Assembly: GCF_003591035.1 (NCBI RefSeq)
Contig: NZ_QYUO01000001.1
Location: 2,418,001-2,482,000 of the forward strand
Origin: Noviherbaspirillum saxi
GTDB taxonomy: Bacteria > Pseudomonadota > Gammaproteobacteria > Burkholderiales > Burkholderiaceae_D
Direction: 5' to 3'
DNA: 64,000 nucleotides
Part shown: one piece after another, positions 32,202 to 41,221 of the stretch
How positions within the stretch are numbered: the stretch's first letter is position 1
Layout: each line of letters opens with the position of its first letter
Position numbers and translations under genes: made by a program
Notes under the pieces: generated by a model
The model's input: the letters and a program-made list of their open reading frames with translations, nothing else
Told to the model about the DNA's origin: nothing
Databases searched by the model: none

Positions 32202-34356
32202 CAACACGCTGGGCCGCTGCCTCGCTCTCTGCCGCGACGCTCGCGAGCTTGACGGCGCGGCACAACTGCAGGCCTTGAGCGAGCTCGAGCAGTTGCTGCG
32301 TTCGGCCCGACAAGCAGCAGACGCAAACCCGAGTCCGGTCCCAACGACCGACGTGGTTTTGGCCGAGCCCGTGATCGCCATGGATCTAGCCGGTTATGTC
32401 ACGGACTGGAACGACGGCGCCGAGCGCTTGTTCGGCTACACGCGTGAAGAGGCGCTCGGCCAGCATGTGCTATTCCTGTATGCGGATGACGACCATGAAG
32501 TGGCCGAGCTCTTTCTGGAGCATGGTACTTCCTTGATGGAAGTGCGGCGTCGCAAAAAATCCGGCGAAGTCTTCTGGGCCAGCCTGTCACTGTCCCTGCG
32601 TGACGATGCGGGCGGGAATGCAGACGGCCTGATTGTGCACATGTCGGAGATCAAGGAGCGCCTGTCGCCCGAAGACAAACAGCGCCTGCATGCGCGCATC
32701 ATCGAGGATAGCGACCAGGGCATTTTAATTACCGATGCCCATGAGCGCATCGTATCCGTGAACACCGCGTTCACCCGAATCACCGGTTATTCGGCGGCGG
32801 AAGCGATCGACCAGACACCCGATCTGCTCAGGTCAGGCAAGCACAATGCGGATTTTCGCGCGCAGGTGCGCTCCGCCATGCATGGCACCGGACCGTGGCA
32901 GGGCGAGATCCTCGGCAAGCGCAAGAGCGGCGAAATTTTTCCGCAATCAGTGTCGATCAGCGTGGTGCGCAACGAGCAGGGCGAGATCACGCATGCATTT
33001 TCGATCTTCTCGGATATCAGCATATTCAAGGAAGCCGAAGCGCGCGTGCAGCAAATGGCGAACTACGACCCGCTGACCGGACTGCCGAACCGCACGCTGC
33101 TCTTTCAGCTGGTGACGCAAGCGCTGACCGCGGCGCGGCGAAATAACCGGCATGGCGCCTTGCTGGTGATCGAACTGGACCGTTTCACGGCGATTCACGA
33201 CACGCTGGGTCATGATGTCGGCGACGAGCTGCTGTGCGAGATCGGCCGTCGTCTGCGCACCGCCTTGCGCGAGGAAGATGTGCTTGCCCGCATCGAAGGC
33301 AGCAAGTTCGGGGTGGCGCTGCTCGATATCCAGAAGCGAGAGCATGCAGGTATCGTTGCGCAAAAACTGCTCGATGCTCTGGCGAATCCGCTCATGATCG
33401 ATTCGCATGATTTGCGCATCGGCGCCTGCATTGGCATCTCGGTATACCCGGAAGACGGAAATGAAACAGCCTCGCTGCTGCGCTTCGCGGACGCGGCGAT
33501 GAGCAAGACGCAGCAGCAAGGCGAAGCCGGCTATACGTTCTACAGCTCGGAAATGAACAAGCGCGCCAAGGAGCACTTGCGCATAGAAAGCGAATTGCGA
33601 CGCGCACTGGCCGGCGGCCAGCTGTTGCTGCACTATCAGCCCAAGGTCAGCCTGCGTAGCGGACGCATTGTCGGCGCCGAAGCGCTGATACGCTGGCGTC
33701 ATCCGGAACGTGGCATGATCCCGCCCGGTGTCTTCATCCCGGTGGCGGAAGAAACCGGCCTGATACTCGACATCGGAACCTGGGTTCTTGAAGAAGCCTG
33801 TCGCCAGATCCGCGACTGGAAAGATGCGGGGCTGGATGCGCCGCCGATTGCAGTCAACCTGTCGTCGCGCCAGTTCGACCGCAACCTGCCGCATCGCGTG
33901 CAGGAAGCGCTTGAAGCCTACCGGCTCAGCCCGGACCGGCTCAAGCTGGAGATCACCGAGACGCTGCTGGTACGCGGACCCGACCAAGTCATCCCGATCA
34001 TGAACGAACTGGTCGCAATGGGTCTGGCGTTGGCGCTGGACGATTTCGGCACCGGTTACTCCAGCCTTGCCTATCTTAAAAAATTTCCGATCAATACATT
34101 GAAAATCGATCGCTCTTTCGTCATCGGCTTACCGACTGAAGAAAACGATTGCGCGATTGCGCAGGCCATCGTCACCATGGGTCAGCAACTGCGTCAGGAA
34201 ATCGTCGCCGAAGGCGTAGAGACGGTGGAGCAAATGCGTTTCCTGCGCAATCTTGGCTGCGACCAGTTGCAAGGTTATCTGTTTAGTCCGCCGGTGGCTG
34301 CGGCCGCCTTCGAACAAATGGTGCGCGAAGGCAAGCGGCTGCAACTCGCCCTGTAG
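32194..34356 (+). CDS. PAS-PAS-GGDEF-EAL c-di-GMP protein
   Basis: 720 residues with a GTG start inside the HDOD gene's end. Two PAS domains (MDLAGYVTDWNDGAERLFGY at ~65; ITDAHERIVSVNTAFTRITG at ~180), a GGDEF domain (~285-450) and an EAL domain (~460-715). The cyclase signature reads GSKFG instead of GGDEF, so synthesis is probably lost. EALIRW, the DDFGTGYSS loop and KIDRSF are intact, so c-di-GMP phosphodiesterase activity is expected. No transmembrane helix, hence cytoplasmic. Confidence 0.93.
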   Translation: MPDNTLGRCLALCRDARELDGAAQLQALSELEQLLRSARQAADANPSPVPTTDVVLAEPVIAMDLAGYVTDWNDGAERLFGYTREEALGQHVLFLYADDDHEVAELFLEHGTSLMEVRRRKKSGEVFWASLSLSLRDDAGGNADGLIVHMSEIKERLSPEDKQRLHARIIEDSDQGILITDAHERIVSVNTAFTRITGYSAAEAIDQTPDLLRSGKHNADFRAQVRSAMHGTGPWQGEILGKRKSGEIFPQSVSISVVRNEQGEITHAFSIFSDISIFKEAEARVQQMANYDPLTGLPNRTLLFQLVTQALTAARRNNRHGALLVIELDRFTAIHDTLGHDVGDELLCEIGRRLRTALREEDVLARIEGSKFGVALLDIQKREHAGIVAQKLLDALANPLMIDSHDLRIGACIGISVYPEDGNETASLLRFADAAMSKTQQQGEAGYTFYSSEMNKRAKEHLRIESELRRALAGGQLLLHYQPKVSLRSGRIVGAEALIRWRHPERGMIPPGVFIPVAEETGLILDIGTWVLEEACRQIRDWKDAGLDAPPIAVNLSSRQFDRNLPHRVQEALEAYRLSPDRLKLEITETLLVRGPDQVIPIMNELVAMGLALALDDFGTGYSSLAYLKKFPINTLKIDRSFVIGLPTEENDCAIAQAIVTMGQQLRQEIVAEGVETVEQMRFLRNLGCDQLQGYLFSPPVAAAAFEQMVREGKRLQLAL

Positions 34357-34466
34357 ATCAAGTTTGGCGCACGGCATGGCGCTTGGGCACTTATTGCTTT
34401 CGGCATAGTCACACAGTTCCCGGCCCGCTCATTTCGCGGGAAACCATGAACAGGTGGAGCATGACT

Positions 34467-34871
34467 ATGGCACACACATTGGTACGCGTATACGACCACA
34501 TGGCCGATGCGGAACATGCGCGAGAGCAATTGCTCAAGACAGGATTTCCGGAATCGCATGTCCAACTAAGTGCGACCGGTGACGAAGCCGGAGCGCTGCA
34601 GGGAAATTTCGTCGTCGACCGCAAGGAAGAAATGCGCCCGGACCGGCGCAGCTTCCTCGATACCTTGCACAATACGAATAGGGCTGCCGGCGATAACATC
34701 AGCCATCATGCCGATACAAGTGCGCCGCAGAGAGTCGTCTACCGCAGCAACTTCGTGCTGACCGTCGATGCCGAGAGCGCCGAACAGGAAAGCCAGGCAA
34801 ACAGCATTCTTGACCAGTCCGGCGCAATCGATGTCGATGCCGTGGTGTACCGCAGGAACAGGGAGAGCTGA
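34467..34871 (+). CDS. General stress-like protein (YflT-type domain)
   Basis: About 134 residues from ATG 34467 behind GGTGGAG; ATGs at 34446 and 34461 are alternatives. TLVRVYDHMADAEHAREQLL followed by GFPESHVQL resembles the heat-induced stress domain of YflT/GsiB-type proteins. A second beta strand with VDAESAEQESQANSIL ends it. Role unknown. Confidence 0.62.
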   Translation: MAHTLVRVYDHMADAEHAREQLLKTGFPESHVQLSATGDEAGALQGNFVVDRKEEMRPDRRSFLDTLHNTNRAAGDNISHHADTSAPQRVVYRSNFVLTVDAESAEQESQANSILDQSGAIDVDAVVYRRNRES

Positions 34872-34917
34872 ATCACGCTTGACGCCTTTCGTGTTCAGAC
34901 CGTCTGCAGCCCAAGGG

Positions 34918-36075
34918 TCACCAGCCGCTGGTCTTGTCCCATCGCTGCAGGCTTGGACCGTCGCCGGTCAATACGTAATACGCGTCATACGGTGCAACGG
35001 TCATGCAGGCATGATTAGGCAGTACACGCAGCCGAGAGCCGATGGGAAAGCGCTCGAAGGCAAGCGCACCCTCGGTGCTCTTGACAAAACCATGCTCCTG
35101 GTGGGCATCGGCGACATGCAAGCCGGGAATCAGCTTGCCGTCGAGATCGCAGACCAGGCCGTAACCCACATCGCTGCGAAACTCGCTGGCACTGACATCC
35201 TTGGATAGTGCCAGTGCGCCGGCGTCAATCAGCAAATGTCCCGACTCATGCTGATGGCCGATGACGGTCGCCAGCACGCTGGCGGCGATATCCTCGAGCT
35301 CGCATACGCCCAACGCCGCCTGCGACAGGTCGAAAAATACATAGACGCCGGGGCGGATCTCCGTCACGCCATCGAGCGGGATATCGGTCAGCGCAGTCGG
35401 CGTGGAACCGATACTCACTGTCCGGCACGCATGTCCAGCGGCACGCAGGCGCTGCGCTGCCAGCACGGCCGCATCACGTTCGGCTTCGGCGATTTCGGTG
35501 CGGGCGGCAGTGCTGTTTGCATGATAGGAATGTCCGGCATGCGTGAGCACGCCGTCGAGCGTCAGTCCGGATGTGGCGGCAATGCACTGTGCGATCGCAA
35601 GCAGTTCCTCGCTCTGCGCCGATACACCAGCGCGATGCCCGCCGCAATCGATTTCTATCAGAACCGGCACCTCACCGCGATAACGTGTCGGACGCGCCGC
35701 GAGTGACTCCACCGCCGCTACCGAATCGAGCACGATGCGAATGCGCGCGCCCTGCTCCATCAACTCTTCTATCGCCGCCATCTTCGGCGGCACGATACCG
35801 ACTGCATAAGTCAGGTCGCGATAACCTGCATCGAAGAAATAGCGCATCTCCGCCAAGGTCGAGACGGTAATGCCGCCGAACTGGCCCGCGGTGGCAAGCG
35901 CGGCCACCTGCGCCGACTTCGCGGTTTTCAGGTGCGGCCGCAACTGCACGCCGGCCCGCGCTGCGCGGTCCGACATGCGCTGGCAATTTGCAGCGAGGCG
36001 CTGCTTGTCCAGCAATACTGCCGGCGTCGGTATATCGGAAATGAGATAGTCAGTTCGCATCGGTCCATCCATCAT
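34918..36075 (-). CDS. DSD1-family PLP enzyme (D-threonine aldolase/D-serine dehydratase-like)
   Basis: 385 residues; the start may be ATG 36060. Fold-type III PLP enzyme: RPHLKTAKS holds the PLP lysine, GITVSTLAEM and EIDCGGHRAGV are family blocks, and PNHACMTV holds the His and Cys zinc ligands of eukaryotic-type D-serine dehydratase. It should cleave or dehydrate D-3-hydroxyamino acids; exact substrate not decidable from sequence. Confidence 0.87.
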   Translation of the reverse strand: MMDGPMRTDYLISDIPTPAVLLDKQRLAANCQRMSDRAARAGVQLRPHLKTAKSAQVAALATAGQFGGITVSTLAEMRYFFDAGYRDLTYAVGIVPPKMAAIEELMEQGARIRIVLDSVAAVESLAARPTRYRGEVPVLIEIDCGGHRAGVSAQSEELLAIAQCIAATSGLTLDGVLTHAGHSYHANSTAARTEIAEAERDAAVLAAQRLRAAGHACRTVSIGSTPTALTDIPLDGVTEIRPGVYVFFDLSQAALGVCELEDIAASVLATVIGHQHESGHLLIDAGALALSKDVSASEFRSDVGYGLVCDLDGKLIPGLHVADAHQEHGFVKSTEGALAFERFPIGSRLRVLPNHACMTVAPYDAYYVLTGDGPSLQRWDKTSGW

Positions 36076-36150
36076 TGAGCGTCAAGGCAGGCGTGTAGTT
36101 TACAACCTATATGGGATGACTGCCCTGCCTCTATCGCTATTACTTGAGGC

Positions 36151-37326
36151 CTATTTCTTCTCTGCTTCCTCTTCCTCGGTCTTCTCTTCATCGATCGCCA
36201 GATTGAAGCCCGATGCCTCGCCCGGCTGGCCGCGCGTGGCACGCAGCTTGATCTGCAGGCGCAACTCGTTGGCCGAGTCGGCATTGCGAATCGCTTCGTC
36301 GTAACCGATGTGGCCCGCGTTATAGAGATCGAACAATGCCTGGTCAAAGGTCCGCATGCCCAACTCGCGCGACTTGCCCATGATTTCCTTGATGCCCTGG
36401 AACTGGCCTTTCAGGATCTGCTCGGCAATGGTCGGTGTGTTGAGCAGGATCTCAATCGCGGCACGCCGGCCCTTGCCGTCTTCGGTGCGCACCAGGCGTT
36501 GCGAGATGATGGCGCGCAGATTCGACGACAAATCGCCCAGTAGCTGGTTGCGCCGCTCCTCGGGAAAGAAGTTGATGATGCGGTCTATCGTCTGGTTCGC
36601 ATTATTGGCATGCAGCGTGCCCAGGCACAGGTGGCCAGTCTCGGCGAAGGCAATCGCATGCTCCATGGTTTCGGTATCGCGGATTTCGCCGATCAGAATG
36701 ACGTCGGGCGCCTGACGTAGCGTGTTCTTCAGCGCATGATGCCAGGACAGCGTATCGACGCCAACTTCGCGGTGGGTGATCAGGCAGGACTTGTTCTTGT
36801 GGACGTATTCGACCGGGTCTTCCACCGTGATGATATGGCCAGAGGAACTGGCGTTGCGGTGATCGATCATCGCGGCCAGTGTCGTCGATTTGCCCGAGCC
36901 GGTGCCGCCAACGACCAGTACCAGGCCGCGCTTGGTCATGATCACGTCCTTGAGCACTTCCGGCAACTGCAGCTTGTCGAAGTTCGGTATCTCCGCCGCG
37001 ATGGTGCGGATCACCATGCCGGTTTGTTGTTGCTGCACGAAGACATTGACGCGGAAGCGGCAGACATTGGGCAGCGAAATCGCGAAATTGCATTCCAGCT
37101 CGGTTTCGAATTCATGCCGCTGTTTGTCGTTCATCAGACTCAGCGCGAGTTTTCGCGTGATATCGCCGGTCAGCTTTTGCTGGCTCAGCGGCTTCATCGC
37201 ACCCTGATGTTTCATGCTCGGCGGGAAGTCAGCCGAGATGAAAAGATCCGACCCGCCTTGCTGGTGCATCACCTTCAACAACTGATGCATGTAATTGCGC
37301 GCTTCATCGGGACCGAATGTGGACAT
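36151..37326 (-). CDS. pilU: Type IV pilus retraction ATPase PilU
   Basis: 391 residues. Walker A GGTGSGKST, Asp box, Walker B LIGEIRDTETM and His box LGTLHANNAN are intact. The N-terminal SDLFISADFPPSMKHQG and the acidic C-terminal tail (EEKTEEEEAEKK) match PilU rather than PilT. PilU works with PilT in pilus retraction and twitching. pilT is not adjacent on this side, at least within 1 kb. Confidence 0.93.
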   Translation of the reverse strand: MSTFGPDEARNYMHQLLKVMHQQGGSDLFISADFPPSMKHQGAMKPLSQQKLTGDITRKLALSLMNDKQRHEFETELECNFAISLPNVCRFRVNVFVQQQQTGMVIRTIAAEIPNFDKLQLPEVLKDVIMTKRGLVLVVGGTGSGKSTTLAAMIDHRNASSSGHIITVEDPVEYVHKNKSCLITHREVGVDTLSWHHALKNTLRQAPDVILIGEIRDTETMEHAIAFAETGHLCLGTLHANNANQTIDRIINFFPEERRNQLLGDLSSNLRAIISQRLVRTEDGKGRRAAIEILLNTPTIAEQILKGQFQGIKEIMGKSRELGMRTFDQALFDLYNAGHIGYDEAIRNADSANELRLQIKLRATRGQPGEASGFNLAIDEEKTEEEEAEKK

Positions 37327-37830
37327 GTGAACCTTTCAATGCAGTGGTATCGCTTTGGCTTGATTATGTTTCCTCAAGGCTACACCCGCAAGGAATTTAT
37401 GGCTTCGCTGCCTATTCGGTAGCATGAAAAATGTGTGACACAGGTTGCAAGAATTACATGGCAAGCGTGCAAAAACGCAAAGGTATTATTTACCTTTGCC
37501 CCGTACAGGCGGCAAAACCCTCTCCTTTCCCCCGATTTTCATCAAACCGCGACTGCATTGCGGTCACGGCATCACATGGCACAGCGTTTGCTGTTTATCC
37601 CGGCACACGTCATGAAAATGGAGGGCCGATGCTACCTGCGCCGTCATACGGGAAATGACCATGGACGTTGTGCCGGACAAGCCACGGTGCCGCCGGTGCA
37701 GCTGGAATCGCAAGGATGTGCCCTCGTTTCTGTTGTGTTCCCCGCAGATATTTCACTGCGGGTCTGGCACGGTGAAAAATGTTGTTTCGCCGTCTCTCAA
37801 ATTTGATCCAATTTTGTCAAGGAGCGATTC
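37327..37830. other. Intergenic, no supported gene
   Basis: Short frames on the plus strand here lack start signals and protein-like composition. The region presumably holds the divergent promoters of pilU and the DUF883 gene; I see no clear repeat or RNA. Confidence 0.5.
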
Positions 37831-38235
37831 ATGGATACAACCACCTCGTCCACCACCGGCAACGGTAGCGGCAGCGATAAGGCAGCAGCAGCAATGCAGT
37901 CTGCCAAAGGTACTTACAATGAAATCAAGGGTGTCGCACAAAAGTCTGCCGCGTCGCTACGTAGCGACCTTTCCAGCTTGAAGAACGACCTCGACTCTCT
38001 GGTCAACCGTTCCTCGAGTTTGTCCGACGATGAACTGGCACAGGCGCATGCACAACTGATGGCCAAATTCAGCTCGGTGCGTTATGCAGCCAAGGGCATC
38101 GCCACCGAAGCGAGCCGCCAGCTCAATCGCGGCATGGAAACCACTACCGAATATGTGAAAGACAAACCCATGCAATCGGTAGCGGTGGCGGTCGGTACCG
38201 GTCTGTTGCTCGGTCTGCTGTTCAAGCGCCGTTGA
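37831..38235 (+). CDS. DUF883/ElaB-YqjD family membrane-anchored protein
   Basis: 134 residues with AAGGAG upstream. A helical body (SLRSDLSSLKNDLDSLVNR) and a C-terminal transmembrane helix (VAVAVGTGLLLGLLF) ending in KRR define the family. E. coli YqjD-type proteins tether ribosomes to the inner membrane in stationary phase. First of a three-gene set equal to yqjD-yqjE-yqjK. Confidence 0.9.
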   Translation: MDTTTSSTTGNGSGSDKAAAAMQSAKGTYNEIKGVAQKSAASLRSDLSSLKNDLDSLVNRSSSLSDDELAQAHAQLMAKFSSVRYAAKGIATEASRQLNRGMETTTEYVKDKPMQSVAVAVGTGLLLGLLFKRR

Positions 38236-38369
38236 TGATGTGATCCGGGCACATGCGTTGCATGTGCCTACATGGCAATGGCGTATCGGCGGTAAGGAAC
38301 AGGCGATAGCCATCACTTTCAAGCCGTCGGTACCTGACTGACTGTGTGACCACCAAAAGGACAACCGCG

Positions 38370-38741
38370 ATGTTTGCCGCCCTTCACAAATCCAAACAGC
38401 TTTACCTGATCACGCTGGATCGTGTCGGGGATTACATGGACCTGTTGCGGGTTGAAATGAAGATCCGCGAACAGCAACTGGCCATGCGTATCGCCGGCTT
38501 CACCGTCGCCATCCTGTTCACGCTGCTGGCAACCGTCTTTCTCGGGCTGGCGATCATCGTCAGTTTCTGGGACAGCGATTACCGCGCGCTAGCCGCCTGG
38601 TTCGTCGTATTGCTTTACGGCGGCATCGCCGGTGTGGCATTCAACATGTGCATGAAGCATTTCAAATCGCAGGCATCGCTGACCAGCACCTTACGCGGCG
38701 AACTGCAACGTGACATTGACGTGATCAAGGGGAGCATATGA
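38370..38741 (+). CDS. YqjE/phage-holin-like membrane protein
   Basis: About 123 residues from ATG 38370. Two transmembrane helices (FTVAILFTLLATVFLGLAII and LAAWFVVLLYGGIAGVAF) separated by a short loop fit the PF07332 holin-superfamily III/YqjE group. Linked to the DUF883 gene. Confidence 0.85.
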   Translation: MFAALHKSKQLYLITLDRVGDYMDLLRVEMKIREQQLAMRIAGFTVAILFTLLATVFLGLAIIVSFWDSDYRALAAWFVVLLYGGIAGVAFNMCMKHFKSQASLTSTLRGELQRDIDVIKGSI

Positions 38742-39178
38742 GCGTACGGACACTGGAAGCAGAACGGCAAGCCATTCTGGAAAGAATGCGGCTGCGGCGT
38801 GAAAACTATCGCCGCATGCTGACTGACGGCGACGAACTCGGCCAGATTCCCTATGGACAGGAAATCCAGGTCGATCACAGCTTTGCACAAAGTTATACGC
38901 CGGCGTTGAGACCGGTACCCGCGCATCCGGAACCACCGGATGTTTTTCCGCGCAGCACGATCATGCGGGTACTGAAGCGGCATCCGGTGTATTGCGCGCT
39001 TGGCGTAGCCGCCATCATTGCGATCGGACCCAAACGAATCGCACGGACCGCGATGACCAGCGGCGCGACGCTGACAGCTTTGACCGCGCGCAATCAATCG
39101 AACACCGACCTCATCGGCAGACTCATAACAATGGCGGGGGCATACATGCAAGGCCGCAGCAATACCCACCCAAAATAG
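38738..39178 (+). CDS. YqjK-like membrane-associated protein
   Basis: 146 residues, coupled by ATGA overlap. Charged N-terminal helix (LEAERQAILERMRLRRENYR), a polar middle and one hydrophobic segment (VYCALGVAAIIAIG). Third member of the envelope-stress set. Confidence 0.72.
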   Translation: MSVRTLEAERQAILERMRLRRENYRRMLTDGDELGQIPYGQEIQVDHSFAQSYTPALRPVPAHPEPPDVFPRSTIMRVLKRHPVYCALGVAAIIAIGPKRIARTAMTSGATLTALTARNQSNTDLIGRLITMAGAYMQGRSNTHPK

Positions 39179-39267
39179 CATTACAGGGGAGCATGCTGCA
39201 CGGGTGGGCATGATCGTCGCAGCGTTTTGGAAACCCGTTTTATTTATCAACCTGAAAGGAAGAAATC

Positions 39268-39405
39268 ATGAAAAAAATTATCTCCATACTGAGCATCCTG
39301 ATGGTCACTATCGGCCTGACCGCTTGTAACACCATGTCCGGCATGGGCAGGGATATCGAGCGCGGCGGCGAAAAAGTCCAAGGCGCTGCCGAGAAAAATA
39401 AATAA
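39268..39405 (+). CDS. Entericidin-family lipoprotein
   Basis: 45 residues: MKKIISILSILMVTIGLTAC with lipobox LTAC, then NTMSGMGRDIERGGEKVQGA, the entericidin pattern. AAGGAAG precedes the ATG. Small envelope lipoprotein, often induced in stationary phase, followed by a strong terminator. Confidence 0.9.
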   Translation: MKKIISILSILMVTIGLTACNTMSGMGRDIERGGEKVQGAAEKNK

Positions 39406-39432
39406 GTCCTTAGCCTTCAAGGACTGTGAGGT

Positions 39433-39478
39433 AAAAAGCAGGGTCGGCTTTACAAGCCGGACCTGCTTTTTGTTTTTC
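39433..39478 (+). terminator. Strong intrinsic terminator after entericidin gene
   Basis: An 18-base arm (AAAAAGCAGGGTCGGCTT) pairs with AAGCCGGACCTGCTTTTT across TAC with one small internal bulge; TTTTTGTTTTT follows. The A-run on the left makes it able to end the convergent minus-strand gene too. Confidence 0.88.
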
Positions 39479-39537
39479 GAATATAGACAGGCTCACGGCC
39501 GAGCCACGCTGGCCCGTCCGGATGCCGCAGGATCCTG

Positions 39538-40212
39538 TCAGCGACTGCCGGCATCGCGGGTGGCGGGGGCTCCTCCGGACCCGCCGGACATTGTGCCACT
39601 GCCCTGCACTTCCGCAACTTCCTGCGGCCACACCAGCACCGCGCGCGCCAACTGCCGACCAGTCTTGGGTCCCGCGTTGACCTTGACCTGACGTTGCAGC
39701 ACGTGTCCCGCCGCGTCGGCGCTCACGCGATAGGTACCGCGCTTGGGAAGATCGACCAGCAGGATCGGAGAATCGCAGCGCGCCTGCAGCACTTCGTTGC
39801 CTGCGGCATCGTGGATATCCACCGCGATATCGGCCAGATAGGCTCCGTCGCGTGCGGCAAAGGTCAGCATCAGGTCATAGTCCCTGGCTTGCTGCTTCAT
39901 GTAGTTCGATTCTTCCTCGCCGATGCCGCCGCACAGATAGGTGATGTCATTGGTCGTCACCGGCTTCAGTCGGTCGGTCGGCGACGGAGGCGTTCCCATC
40001 TCGGTGGCCGCGTCAATACCGGCTTCCGACGCGGTGGCATTGGCGCCACCGGACGACAGTTCGCGTCCAGGCGCAGGAATACCCTGCGAGGTAATACCCG
40101 CCGCGCCAGCGTCTTCGCGCGGGAAGTCACGTTGGGGAATCGATGTCTGCGCCAACGCAAGCAAGGGGAAGCTCAAGCCAAGCGCCATCGACAACAGGCT
40201 TCCGTTTTTCAT
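39538..40212 (-). CDS. Secreted protein with carboxypeptidase-regulatory-like domain
   Basis: About 224 residues from ATG 40212 (MKNGSLLSMALGLSFPLLALA, signal peptide). A disordered Gly/Ala middle is followed by a beta-sandwich part with two cysteines (YLCGGIGEEE, QARCDSPILLVDLPKRGTYR). Probably periplasmic; function unknown. Confidence 0.72.
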   Translation of the reverse strand: MKNGSLLSMALGLSFPLLALAQTSIPQRDFPREDAGAAGITSQGIPAPGRELSSGGANATASEAGIDAATEMGTPPSPTDRLKPVTTNDITYLCGGIGEEESNYMKQQARDYDLMLTFAARDGAYLADIAVDIHDAAGNEVLQARCDSPILLVDLPKRGTYRVSADAAGHVLQRQVKVNAGPKTGRQLARAVLVWPQEVAEVQGSGTMSGGSGGAPATRDAGSR

Positions 40213-40486
40213 TGCATATCTCCGAAAAGCAGTCTGACGTCGCGCGGACAGCGCCGCGTCATGGCGCTGACATGCATCATCCGTGCCCTGCGACCGTTTC
40301 CGCTTTGACCGGAAACTTTTACAAGCGAAAGACATCTGTTCCGACGTATAGCGCTGGCCAGGATAAGGTGAATACGCTGCCTGGCCGCAAATTTGACTGG
40401 CACCAAAAATGCTACCCGCTGATCACATCACCACTGCATGTTGCAAGGTGCCATTGTCCAATCATGAACGAACACAGGGCTCATCC

Positions 40487-41221
40487 GTGACTCATGCCAT
40501 CGTCCAGTTGCCCGTCAACATCCTGTCCCAGCCTGACGAAACCACATGCGGCCCGACTTGCCTGCACGCGGTGTATCGCTATTGGGGCGATCATGAACCG
40601 CTCGCGCAGGTCATCGCCCGCACCGGGCGTCTGGAACACGGCGGCACCTTCGCCGTGTTCCTGGCCTGCGATGCCCTGCGCAAAGGCTATATGGCGAGCA
40701 TTTACACCTATAACCTGACGGTGTTCGACCCCACCTGGTTTTCCGAACCTGGCGTCGACATTGCCGATCGCCTGCTGCGCCAGCGCGAGCACAAGATGGA
40801 TTACCGCCTGCAACATGCCACCAACGGTTACCTGGAATTTCTCAAGCTGGGGGGCCGGTTGCGGCTGTTCGATCTGTCGCGCTATCTGATCCGCAACATC
40901 CTGCGGCGCAAGATGCCGATCATTACCGGCCTGAGCTCGACCTTTTTGTACCGCGCCGCGCGTGAATTCGGGCCGGAAGATCAACCGGATGATGTACGCG
41001 GTCTGCCATCCGGCCATTTCGTCATCATCGGGGGCCATGACCAGGAGCGCCGCAAGGTGCTGGTGGTCGATCCCTACCAGGCCAATCCCTACGCCAGCAA
41101 CCAGGCCTACTGGCTCAGCATCGATCGCGTGGTCAATGCGGTCCTGCTCGGCATCGTCACGCATGACGCCAACCTGCTGATCATCCATCCGCGGCGTACA
41201 CCGCGACAGGAAGTACCATGA
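40487..41221 (+). CDS. C39-like cysteine peptidase
   Basis: About 244 residues from a GTG at 40487 with AGGG seven bases upstream. Papain-like catalytic residues are visible: Cys in ETTCGPTCLHAVYRYWG, His in GHFVIIGGHD and Asp in VVDPYQ. First gene of a tight four-gene operon with two peptide-bond ligases. It may mature or cleave the product, or act as a transpeptidase. Confidence 0.85.
   Translation: MTHAIVQLPVNILSQPDETTCGPTCLHAVYRYWGDHEPLAQVIARTGRLEHGGTFAVFLACDALRKGYMASIYTYNLTVFDPTWFSEPGVDIADRLLRQREHKMDYRLQHATNGYLEFLKLGGRLRLFDLSRYLIRNILRRKMPIITGLSSTFLYRAAREFGPEDQPDDVRGLPSGHFVIIGGHDQERRKVLVVDPYQANPYASNQAYWLSIDRVVNAVLLGIVTHDANLLIIHPRRTPRQEVP

Noticed and set aside
32947..33987. A 346-codon minus-strand frame over the GGDEF-EAL gene
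   Set aside because: The plus-strand gene has all its domain motifs; this frame has none.
37431..37806. Two small plus-strand frames upstream of the DUF883 gene
   Set aside because: No ribosome site, no domain, odd composition (Arg/His/Pro-rich) and mutual overlap in different frames.
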